Of a stretch of 12,999 nucleotides of DNA, positions 5,168 to 11,130 are shown piece by piece. The position numbers and the translations under genes were made by a program. The number at the start of each line of letters is the position of its first letter. The stretch's first letter is position 1. The stretch comes from UMGS172 sp045636945 (GTDB lineage: Bacteria > Bacillota > Clostridia > Oscillospirales > Acutalibacteraceae): NCBI GenBank assembly GCA_045636945.1, contig JAZTYO010000040.1, positions 1 through 12,999 of the forward strand, given 5' to 3'. Under the pieces are notes generated by a model. That model worked only from the letters and a program-made list of their open reading frames with translations, did not search any database and was not told the origin of the DNA.

Positions 5168-5860
5168 ATGAAAAGACGAATTATTAAGATAGATGAAGCC
5201 AAATGTAACGGTTGCGGTGCTTGTGCTTCGGCTTGCCATGAGGGTGCGATAGAAATGGTGAACGGAAAGGCACGGCTTACACGTGAGGATTATTGCGACG
5301 GATTGGGCGATTGTCTGCCTGCTTGCCCCGTTGATGCCATAACGTTCGAGGAAAGGGAGGCGTTGCAGTACGACGAGCAGGCAGTTTTAAAGGCTAAGGC
5401 AGAAAAGGCTAAGCTACCCTGCGGATGCCTCGGCACACGTTCGGCAACAATTCAAAGAGAAAACCAGCCGTCAACCGCAAAGCAACTTGCTGTTGCAAGC
5501 AGACTACAGCAATGGCCGTGTCAGATTAAGCTTGTACCGCCCAATGCTCCGTATTTTGACGGTGCAAACCTATTGGTGGCCGCCGACTGTACTGCTTATG
5601 CTTACGGCAACTTCCATAACGACTTTATCAAAAACCATATAACGCTTATCGGTTGTCCTAAGCTTGACGAGGGTGATTACACCGACAAGTTGACGGCAAT
5701 AATTGCTAATAACAACATAATAAGCGTCAAGGTTGTCCGAATGGAGGTACCTTGCTGCGGTGGAATCGAGAACGCTGTCAAAAATGCTCTGATACGTAGT
5801 GGAAAATTCATTCCGTGGCAGGTAATAACGATTACAACTGATGGAAAAATATTGGAATAA
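5168..5860 (+). CDS. Ferredoxin-domain 4Fe-4S protein with a Cys-containing C-terminal domain
   Basis: This 230-residue cytoplasmic electron-transfer or redox protein has an N-terminal ferredoxin fold. It carries a canonical cluster motif CNGCGACASAC (Cys13, 16, 19, 23) and an altered second motif CDGLGDCLPACP (Cys43, 49, 53; C-x5-C-x3-CP), so the pairing of the second 4Fe-4S site is unusual. After a charged linker comes a CGC pair (85, 87). A C-terminal domain (about 115-230) follows with single cysteines in VAADCTAY (141) and IGCPKLD (163) and a CCGG (196-197), spaced like further cluster ligands. The ATG follows AAGGAGG by 5 bp, and an upstream TTG extension is rejected. Proteins of this kind often sit beside Crp/Fnr and hydroxylamine reductase genes in Clostridia. 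The partner here is the flavodiiron protein, 62 bp downstream. The exact reaction is unknown. Confidence 0.85.
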   Translation: MKRRIIKIDEAKCNGCGACASACHEGAIEMVNGKARLTREDYCDGLGDCLPACPVDAITFEEREALQYDEQAVLKAKAEKAKLPCGCLGTRSATIQRENQPSTAKQLAVASRLQQWPCQIKLVPPNAPYFDGANLLVAADCTAYAYGNFHNDFIKNHITLIGCPKLDEGDYTDKLTAIIANNNIISVKVVRMEVPCCGGIENAVKNALIRSGKFIPWQVITITTDGKILE

Positions 5861-5863
5861 TGA

Positions 5864-5892
5864 TTGAAATACTAAAACTTTAGGTATATAAT
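5864..5892 (+). promoter_or_regulatory. Promoter of the flavodiiron protein gene
   Basis: TTGAAA (5864-5869) and a perfect TATAAT (5887-5892) are separated by 17 bp. It begins four bases after the ferredoxin-like stop. No terminator separates the two genes, so the flavodiiron gene can be made both from read-through and from its own promoter. Confidence 0.65.
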
Positions 5893-5922
5893 AGTAAAAA
5901 AATAATACAAGAGGTGTAAGCA

Positions 5923-7713
5923 TTGTATATTTCGGACGATATAAAATATATCGGTGTCAATGACCATAAAATTGACCTTTTCGAGGGTCAGTACGACGTG
6001 CCCAACGGTATGTCCTACAACTCTTATGCAATAATAGATTATAAGATTGCCGTTATGGACACCGTTGATGCCAACTTTACCCACGAATGGCTCGACAACC
6101 TTCAGAACACCTTGGGTGACCGCAAGCCCGATTACCTTATTGTTCAACATATGGAGCCTGACCATTCGGCCAATATTATGAACTTTATGAAGACCTACCC
6201 CGAGGCACAGATTGTGTCGTCGCAAAAGGCCTTTAATATGATGAAAAACTTCTTCGGAACCGATTTTTCCGACCGCAGAATCGTGGTAGGCGAGGGCGAC
6301 GAGCTTCCCCTGGGCAAGCACGTTTTGACCTTTGTTACCGCGCCGATGGTTCATTGGCCCGAGGTTATTGTGACCTATGACAGCTACGACAAGGTACTGT
6401 TCTCGGCCGACGGCTTCGGCAAGTTCGGAGCTTTGGACGTAGAAGAGGATTGGGCTTGCGAGGCAAGACGTTATTATATCGGCATCGTCGGAAAATACGG
6501 TGCACAGGTACAGAGTCTGCTCAAAAAGGCTTCGGGTCTTGATATTAATACCATCTGCCCGTTGCACGGTCCCGTTTTGAAGGACAACCTCGGTTACTAT
6601 ATCGGTCTTTACAACACCTGGTCGAGCTACGCAGTAGAGGAAGATGGTATTGTCATTGCCTACACCTCGGTTTACGGCAACACCAGAAAGGCTGTAATGT
6701 TGCTTGAGGAAAAATTAAAGGCCAACGGTTGCCCCAAGGTTGTCGTGAACGACCTTGCACGTTGCGATATGGCAGAATGTGTTGAGGATGCATTTAGATA
6801 TTCCAAGTTGGTGCTTGCTACAACCACCTATAATGCCGAGATTTTCCCCTTTATGCACGAGTTTATTACCCACTTGACCGAGCGTAACTTCCAGAACCGT
6901 ACCGTAGGCTTTATCGAAAACGGAAGCTGGGCACCTATGGCAACCAAGGTTATGAAGGGTATGCTCGAAAAGTCCAAGAATCTGCAATTTGCCGAAAATA
7001 CCGTTACGATTCTTTCGGCACTTAACGACGACAGCAAGGCACAGATTAACGCACTTGCCGACGAGCTTTGCCGTGATTACATCGCTCTTTCCGAGAATAA
7101 CGAGAACAAGAACGATATGACCGCATTGTTCAAGATTGGCTATGGTTTGTATGTTGTCACATCGAACGACGGCAAGAAGGACAACGGTCTTATCGTCAAC
7201 ACCGTAACTCAGGTTACCAACACCCCCAACCGAATTGCCGTAACCATAAATAAGGATAACTATTCGCATCACGTTATTAAGCAGACAGGCAAGATGAACA
7301 TCAACTGTCTGACGGTTGATGCACCGTTCAGCGTGTTTGAGCAATTTGGCTTCAAGAGTGGACGTAACGTTGATAAATTCGCCGATTGCGAGCCGTTGCA
7401 TTCGGATAACGGACTTGTGGTTTTGCCGAGATATATCAACTCGTTTATGTCACTCAAGGTTGAGCAGTACGTTGACCTCGATACACACGGAATGTTCATC
7501 TGTTCGGTTTCGGAGGCAAGAGTGATTTCTGACCGTGAAACTATGACCTATAGCTATTATTTCGAAAACGTAAAGCCCAAGCCTCAGACCGATGGTAAAA
7601 AGGGTTGGGTCTGCAAGATTTGCGGATATGTTTACGATGGCGACCCGTTGCCTGAGGACTTTATCTGTCCTTTGTGTAAGCATCCCGCATCCGATTTCGA
7701 AAAAATAAAATAA
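5923..7713 (+). CDS. Four-domain flavodiiron protein (MBL-flavodoxin-flavin reductase-rubredoxin), O2/NO reductase
   Basis: This 596-residue cytoplasmic flavodiiron protein should reduce O2 to water and/or NO to N2O. The metallo-β-lactamase-like domain (about 1-240) has all six expected diiron ligands: His76, Glu78, Asp80 (HMEPDH), His144, Asp163, His215. A flavodoxin domain (about 243-390) has the FMN loop TSVYGNT. A flavin-reductase-like FMN domain (about 400-550) carries SNDGKKDNGLIVNTVTQVT. The C-terminal rubredoxin domain (about 562-596) has Cys564, 567, 582, 585. Two-domain members are about 400 aa, so this one carries its own electron donors and may work from a reduced pyridine nucleotide without partners. 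The TTG start (5923) follows GAGGTG by 6 bp and keeps the conserved N-terminus; the first in-frame ATG would remove essential strands. NO versus O2 preference cannot be read from sequence. Confidence 0.95.
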   Translation: MYISDDIKYIGVNDHKIDLFEGQYDVPNGMSYNSYAIIDYKIAVMDTVDANFTHEWLDNLQNTLGDRKPDYLIVQHMEPDHSANIMNFMKTYPEAQIVSSQKAFNMMKNFFGTDFSDRRIVVGEGDELPLGKHVLTFVTAPMVHWPEVIVTYDSYDKVLFSADGFGKFGALDVEEDWACEARRYYIGIVGKYGAQVQSLLKKASGLDINTICPLHGPVLKDNLGYYIGLYNTWSSYAVEEDGIVIAYTSVYGNTRKAVMLLEEKLKANGCPKVVVNDLARCDMAECVEDAFRYSKLVLATTTYNAEIFPFMHEFITHLTERNFQNRTVGFIENGSWAPMATKVMKGMLEKSKNLQFAENTVTILSALNDDSKAQINALADELCRDYIALSENNENKNDMTALFKIGYGLYVVTSNDGKKDNGLIVNTVTQVTNTPNRIAVTINKDNYSHHVIKQTGKMNINCLTVDAPFSVFEQFGFKSGRNVDKFADCEPLHSDNGLVVLPRYINSFMSLKVEQYVDLDTHGMFICSVSEARVISDRETMTYSYYFENVKPKPQTDGKKGWVCKICGYVYDGDPLPEDFICPLCKHPASDFEKIK

Positions 7714-7730
7714 ATTAAATTAAATTAAAT
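7711..7730 (+). repeat. Pentanucleotide tandem repeat (TAAAT)4
   Basis: Four exact tandem copies of TAAAT begin with the stop codon of the flavodiiron gene and run into an AT-rich leader before the rubredoxin gene. Tandem pentamers of this type can slip during replication. Here a change in copy number would alter only spacing, not the reading frame. Confidence 0.7.
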
Positions 7731-7739
7731 TATAATATA

Positions 7740-7766
7740 TTGACAATAATATATTAACAATACAAA
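7740..7766 (+). promoter_or_regulatory. Possible promoter of the rubredoxin gene
   Basis: A perfect TTGACA (7740-7745) lies 46 bp before the rubredoxin ATG, but the best -10 candidate, TACAAA (7761-7766), is weak and only 15 bp away. Read-through from the flavodiiron gene is equally likely, since no hairpin separates them. Confidence 0.3.
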
Positions 7767-7790
7767 CAAAAATATTGGAGGTAATTTAAA

Positions 7791-7949
7791 ATGAAAAAGT
7801 ATGTATGTGACGCTTGCGGCTGGGTTTATGATGAAGCCGCCGGATATCCCGAGGGCGGTATTGCTCCCGGAACCAAGTTTGAGGACCTTCCCGAGGATTT
7901 TGAGTGCCCTCTCTGTGGCGTAGGCAAGGATATGTTCTCTGAGGAGTAA
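7791..7949 (+). CDS. Rubredoxin
   Basis: This 52-residue small electron carrier binds one iron through four cysteines in two knuckles: CDACGWVYDE (Cys6, Cys9) and CPLCG (Cys39, Cys42). The middle has the usual rubredoxin pattern (GYPEGGIAPGTKFEDLPEDF) with the conserved aromatic and acidic residues. Its length is typical of the family. The ATG follows GGAGG by nine bases. It lies 77 bp after the flavodiiron protein, which has its own rubredoxin domain, so the cell encodes both a tethered and a free rubredoxin here. The free one could supply electrons to the flavodiiron core or to another peroxide- or superoxide-reducing enzyme elsewhere. A strong terminator follows. Confidence 0.95.
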   Translation: MKKYVCDACGWVYDEAAGYPEGGIAPGTKFEDLPEDFECPLCGVGKDMFSEE

Positions 7950-7970
7950 TTCCAAAACAATCTAAAATTG

Positions 7971-8006
7971 AACAGGCTTGACCGTTTGGTCAAGCCTGTT
8001 TTGTTA
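7971..8006 (+). terminator. Intrinsic terminator after rubredoxin
   Basis: A perfect 13-bp stem (AACAGGCTTGACC at 7971-7983, GGTCAAGCCTGTT at 7988-8000) with a GTTT loop is followed by a T-rich tail. It closes the ferredoxin-flavodiiron-rubredoxin group. Confidence 0.85.
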
Positions 8007-8054
8007 TTCCAAATCAACACGTCGGTTAAGTTTTACAAAACTGAAAAGACGCTT

Positions 8055-8212
8055 GTAGGGGAGCACCTACGGTATAACACAATTTGATTGTTTGTAGTAT
8101 GGGCTCTTTGTGAATCGCCCATTGTGATAAAAAACGGACCGCCGAGGACGTCGGTCCCTACAAATAAAATCACAACAAAACAAACTGGCGAACACATAGG
8201 TTCGCCCCTACA
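8055..8212. repeat. Cluster of REP-like palindromes ending in GTAGGGG / CCCCTACA
   Basis: Three short palindromes lie in this non-coding spacer. GTAGG/CCTAC (8055-8070) starts with GTAGGGG. GGACCG/CGGTCC (8136-8157) is followed by CTACA. GGCGAAC/GTTCGCC (8187-8206, loop ACATAG) is followed by CCCTACA. The left end GTAGGGG and the right ends (C)CCTACA make an inverted pair that encloses the whole cluster, as in the element at 4136-4188. No gene is seen in this 300-bp stretch. Confidence 0.55.
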
Positions 8213-8243
8213 TAACTGTCGGCTGATAAGGGAGGATGCCAAC

Positions 8244-8275
8244 AAAAAACATCCCCGAAGCATAATGCTTCGGGG
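8244..8275 (-). terminator. Intrinsic terminator of the YbjN-like gene
   Basis: On the minus strand CCCCGAAGC/GCTTCGGGG (arms 8275-8267 and 8261-8253, 5-nt loop) is followed after three bases by a run of six T. It lies 25 bp beyond the stop codon of the YbjN-like gene, a textbook position. Confidence 0.85.
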
Positions 8276-8299
8276 GTTGGTGTATAGTTATCAGTTTTA

Positions 8300-8707
8300 T
8301 CAACCGTAAAGTTCTTCGCAGATAGCAGGGTAGGCAAGGTCGATAGCATTGACAAGACGCTGAATGTTGACGAGGTTGTCATCACAAACAAAGTTTGCAC
8401 CGAAATCACCGTCGGAAGCCACGAAGAGGTCCTCATCGTCGTCAAGATAGAATCTTACCCAACGGTACTCCTCGTTAAGTTGGTTGCAAAGGACAAGACC
8501 TTCGCCGACCTTCTCCGAGAAGTTGGCAATATCGAAGCAGAAAAGCTCGACGTTGCATTCGTCGTCCTTGTCGAACGAAATGTAAACAGGGATAGTTTTA
8601 AGGTTGTTTCCGGAATAGACAATGCGAACGGTGGTTTCGTTGAAATCTGAGAAGGCGATACGTTTTTCATTAAGCTGTTGCATAAAAATCTGTTTGTATT
8701 TCGGCAT
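8300..8707 (-). CDS. YbjN-domain-like protein of unknown function
   Basis: This is a small acidic cytoplasmic protein of 135 residues. The central block NEEYRWVRFYLDDDEDLFVA followed by SDGD resembles the core of YbjN/type III secretion chaperone-like proteins, where a strand with WVRFYLDDD is followed by a short helix near the C-terminus (here NLVNIQRLVNAIDLAYPAIC). The early part has strands with an alternating pattern (RIVYSGNNLKTIPVYISFDK), and no membrane segment or signal peptide is seen. The start is the ATG at 8707, seven bases after GGAGGG; a five-codon upstream extension has no ribosome site. It has its own consensus promoter and terminator, so it is transcribed alone. The fold assignment is by pattern only, and no biochemical role is known for the family in Firmicutes. 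Confidence 0.7.
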   Translation of the reverse strand: MPKYKQIFMQQLNEKRIAFSDFNETTVRIVYSGNNLKTIPVYISFDKDDECNVELFCFDIANFSEKVGEGLVLCNQLNEEYRWVRFYLDDDEDLFVASDGDFGANFVCDDNLVNIQRLVNAIDLAYPAICEELYG

Positions 8708-8749
8708 AAATAAACCCTCCAAAGTTTAAATATAATTTATTACATTAAC

Positions 8750-8778
8750 ATTATACCAAACACCTCTCGAGGTGTCAA
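8750..8778 (-). promoter_or_regulatory. Consensus promoter of the YbjN-like gene with a palindrome in its spacer
   Basis: On the minus strand a perfect TTGACA (8778-8773) and a perfect TATAAT (8755-8750) are separated by 17 bp, the full sigma-A consensus. The spacer contains the inverted repeat ACACCTC/GAGGTGT (8760-8775, 2-bp centre) that touches the -35 box. A repressor bound there would block RNA polymerase. Alternatively the repeat could act as a weak hairpin at the 3' end of the peptidase transcript, whose stop is 11 bp away. Confidence 0.75.
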
Positions 8779-8785
8779 TATTCTG

Positions 8786-10045
8786 TTACCATTTCAAATT
8801 TCTGAGCATTTCGCGGTAAAAATCCTCACTCGAAACGTCGCCGACCGCCGAAAGAGCAACCGTGCTGTAGTCGGTTACGAGCCTTGCCGATTCCTTGACC
8901 TCGTCGACCGTGACCCGACCTATCCGAGAAAGGATTTCCGAAAGGTTGATATACCGACCGTTGAGCAAAAGCTGGCGTCCTGCCGAGGAGGCTATTGCCG
9001 ACATACTTTCGTTTGAAAGCACAAGCCCTGCCTTGAATTGCTCGCGGGTCATTTCGATTTCCTCTTCGGTTATTTCGTCACGGGTTTTGCGCAGGATTTC
9101 GGTAACCTCTTTGAAAAATCTCTCCTGATTTTTTGGAGCAAGACCTGCCGAAACGCCGAACATTCCCGTTCCAAGATAATTCGAGGTGAACGAGTAGGTC
9201 GAATAAGCTAATCCCAGCTCCTCGCGGATGCGTTGGTTGATTTTCGAGGACGATGCACCGCCCAAAATGGACGAAAAGAAGGATGCGGCATATCTCAATT
9301 CGTGACCCGAGGGCAGACCGTTAAAGCAAAAAGCAAGCTGTGTCTGTTCACTGTCACGGCGTTTTAAGGTGATACCTCCATCGATACTTATTGTGTCAAA
9401 TTTAATGGGATTTCCCGTGTTTTCGCGGCTACCGAAATAGAAATCGAGAATCTCGAGAACACCGTTGCGGTCGAAATTACCGCAAAGTGTTATTACCATA
9501 CGTTCGGGAACGTATACAGTTGCCATATAATCACGCAACATATCGGCGTTGAAACTCTTGACAGTATCTCTCGTGCCGAGAATGTTAAATCCTAGAGGCT
9601 TATCCTTGTAGCAGGTTGTGTTAAGCAGGTCGGAGCAAAGGTCCTCGGGAGAGTCCTCGTACATACCGATTTCCTCTAAAACAACACCCTTTTCGGTTTC
9701 AATGTCGTGGCCGTCAAACAAGGGGTTGCACAGCATATCGCACAAAAGGTGCAACGTTTTCGGCACGTGCTCGGTCAAGGCACGGGAATAGAAGCAGGTA
9801 TGCTCCTTGGCGGTAAAGGCGTTAAGCTGACCACCCATTATGTCGGATTCACGGGCAATGTCCTCGGCCGAACGGCTCTCGGTACCCTTGAAAACCATAT
9901 GCTCGATAAAATGCGAGATTCCGCTTACTGATGCAGCTTCAAATCGGTTGCCTGCCGCAATGTGGATACTGACCGCCGCCGAATGGACATCGGGACGGTA
10001 GTCCAAAGCCACCGTAAGCCCATTTTTAAAGGTTATTCTTTCCAT
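8786..10045 (-). CDS. M16-family zinc peptidase (processing-peptidase/insulinase-like)
   Basis: This 419-residue zinc metallopeptidase has the inverted motif HFIEH (His45, Glu48, His49), with the third zinc ligand Glu in VVLEEI (about 124-125) at the family spacing of about 75 residues. Later it has the conserved Arg-Tyr region (about 261-285, LGGASSSKINQRI and LGLAYSTYSF) found in the C-terminal half of single-chain M16B proteins. No signal peptide is seen, so it should be cytoplasmic. The length matches bacterial M16B enzymes similar to mitochondrial processing peptidase β, which degrade peptides or process precursors. The start ATG follows a weak AGGT. Many Clostridia have such a gene singly; here no second M16 partner is adjacent. 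The substrate is unknown. Confidence 0.92.
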   Translation of the reverse strand: MERITFKNGLTVALDYRPDVHSAAVSIHIAAGNRFEAASVSGISHFIEHMVFKGTESRSAEDIARESDIMGGQLNAFTAKEHTCFYSRALTEHVPKTLHLLCDMLCNPLFDGHDIETEKGVVLEEIGMYEDSPEDLCSDLLNTTCYKDKPLGFNILGTRDTVKSFNADMLRDYMATVYVPERMVITLCGNFDRNGVLEILDFYFGSRENTGNPIKFDTISIDGGITLKRRDSEQTQLAFCFNGLPSGHELRYAASFFSSILGGASSSKINQRIREELGLAYSTYSFTSNYLGTGMFGVSAGLAPKNQERFFKEVTEILRKTRDEITEEEIEMTREQFKAGLVLSNESMSAIASSAGRQLLLNGRYINLSEILSRIGRVTVDEVKESARLVTDYSTVALSAVGDVSSEDFYREMLRNLKW

Positions 10046-10084
10046 TATGTACCTACTTTTCGAAAAGTTTGTAATTACGTCAAT

Positions 10085-10113
10085 ATTATATTATATAATT
10101 TACTTCAAGTAAA
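10085..10113 (-). promoter_or_regulatory. Promoter of the M16 peptidase gene with an overlapping inverted repeat
   Basis: On the minus strand TTTACT (10113-10108) and TATAAT (10090-10085) are separated by 17 bp. The 15-bp inverted repeat TTTACTT-C-AAGTAAA (10099-10113) covers the -35 box and part of the spacer, and could be an operator. Confidence 0.5.
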
Positions 10114-10123
10114 GCCCCAAAAT

Positions 10124-10142
10124 AATGCAGGCAACCTGCATT
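10124..10142. promoter_or_regulatory. Inverted repeat between the divergent peptidase and HAD genes
   Basis: AATGCAGG (10124-10131) and CCTGCATT (10135-10142) form perfect 8-bp arms with a 3-bp centre. It sits just upstream of the -35 boxes of both divergent promoters, where a regulator could act on either side. No known binding motif is recognised. Confidence 0.4.
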
Positions 10143-10164
10143 ACGGCAAATTTTGTTATATCCA

Positions 10165-10193
10165 TTGCCAAATGCCGAAAAATATGATAAAAT
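10165..10193 (+). promoter_or_regulatory. Promoter of the HAD phosphatase gene
   Basis: TTGCCA (10165-10170) and TAAAAT (10188-10193) are separated by 17 bp. The 29-bp unit is identical at 24 positions to the promoter of lepA at 11061-11089, with the same TATGATAAAATG ending. Confidence 0.7.
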
Positions 10194-10229
10194 GCGTTAG
10201 AAATAATCCGTTGAAAGGCGGTTTTGAGA

Positions 10230-11003
10230 ATGAAAGAAATCAAAGATAAAATCGGGTTTATTTGCGATATGGACGGTGTTATCTACCACGGAAGCCGTGT
10301 TCTAGACGGTGTTGTGGAGTTTATCAGCTGGATGCAGGCCAACGACAAGAAGTTCGTTTTTTTAACCAACAGTTCGGAACGCACACCGCACGAATTGAGT
10401 ATGAAATTGGAGAGAATGGGGCTTACCGTTTCGCCCGACCATTTTTATACAAGCGCAATGGCCACCGCCGAGTTTTTGAGCACACAGAACCCCGGTTGCA
10501 CCGCCTACGTTATCGGCGAGGCTGCTTTGACCAAGGCCTTGTACGACCAAGGAATTTATATGAACGATGTCAACCCCGATTACGTTGTTGTGGGTGAAAC
10601 ACGCACATATAGTTTTGAGAAGATTGAAAAGGCGATTAACCTTGTGTTGAACGGCGCCAAGCTTATTGGCACCAACCCCGATATAACAGGACCCACCGAA
10701 AAAGGTATTATGCCTGCAACGGGTGCTTTGATTGCACCGATTGAGATTGCCACGGGCAAAAAGGCCTATTTTGTTGGCAAGCCCAACCCCTTGATGCTTC
10801 GCCACGGTTTGAAAACCCTCGGTTGCCACTCGGTCGACATTGCATTTGTGGGCGACAGAATGGACACCGACATTATTGCAGGTATTGAGTCCAACGTTGA
10901 CACCGTGCTGGTGCTTTCGGGCGTGACAAAACGCGAAGACGTCGACAACTTCCCCTACCGTCCGAAGTATATCTTGAATGGCGTCGGTGAGATTGTAAAA
11001 TAA
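10230..11003 (+). CDS. HAD-IIA family phosphatase (NagD-like)
   Basis: This 257-residue cytoplasmic phosphatase has the HAD motif I CDMDGVIYHG with nucleophile Asp13 and acid/base Asp15, motif II at FLTNSS (44-49, Thr47-Asn48), motif III Lys184 in GKPNP, and motif IV GDRMDTD (208-214) for Mg2+. The large C2-type cap lies between motifs II and III. This matches NagD/phosphoglycolate-phosphatase-like enzymes of about 250-270 aa, which hydrolyse nucleotide or sugar phosphates and serve as metabolite-repair or housecleaning enzymes. The specific substrate cannot be stated. The ATG at 10230 is chosen because AAAGGCGG lies eight bases upstream; a TTG two codons earlier is too close to it. It is transcribed alone, ended by the palindrome at 11009-11045. 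Confidence 0.92.
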   Translation: MKEIKDKIGFICDMDGVIYHGSRVLDGVVEFISWMQANDKKFVFLTNSSERTPHELSMKLERMGLTVSPDHFYTSAMATAEFLSTQNPGCTAYVIGEAALTKALYDQGIYMNDVNPDYVVVGETRTYSFEKIEKAINLVLNGAKLIGTNPDITGPTEKGIMPATGALIAPIEIATGKKAYFVGKPNPLMLRHGLKTLGCHSVDIAFVGDRMDTDIIAGIESNVDTVLVLSGVTKREDVDNFPYRPKYILNGVGEIVK

Positions 11004-11008
11004 ATCAT

Positions 11009-11045
11009 TTTTATAGGGGACGGCAGAATGTCGTCCCCTATAAAA
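11009..11045 (+). terminator. Palindrome acting as terminator of the HAD gene, REP-like
   Basis: A perfect 14-bp stem, TTTTATAGGGGACG (11009-11022) and CGTCCCCTATAAAA (11032-11045), has a 9-nt loop and starts five bases after the stop. The TATAGGGG/CCCCTATA ends resemble the TGTAGGGG/CCCCTACA ends of the other palindromes in the window, so a repeat element may have been taken over as a terminator. There is no T-run beyond the stem. Confidence 0.55.
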
Positions 11046-11060
11046 TTATCACCATACATC

Positions 11061-11089
11061 TTGCCAAACTGCCCAAAATATGATAAAAT
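11061..11089 (+). promoter_or_regulatory. Promoter of lepA
   Basis: TTGCCA (11061-11066) and TAAAAT (11084-11089) are separated by 17 bp, about 40 bp before the lepA start. It is nearly the same as the HAD promoter at 10165-10193. Confidence 0.7.
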
Positions 11090-11130
11090 GAATTGAATAT
11101 AAAAAATCGGTTATGAATCAAGGAGTAACA

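Noticed and set aside
5872..7401. Long minus-strand frames (231 and 228 codons) opposite the flavodiiron gene
   Set aside because: They are the complement of a conserved, fully motif-bearing gene and show no recognisable domains of their own.
8055..8212. CRISPR array in the repeat-rich spacer
   Set aside because: The palindromes differ in inner sequence and spacing; there are no regular repeats with unique spacers and no cas gene in the window.
10362..10829. 155-codon minus frame opposite the HAD phosphatase gene
   Set aside because: It is a shadow of a gene with all four HAD motifs and has no ribosome site or known domain.
11113..11130. Upstream ATG of lepA adding six residues
   Set aside because: The AAGGAG ribosome site lies within these six codons and is correctly spaced only for the ATG at 11131.
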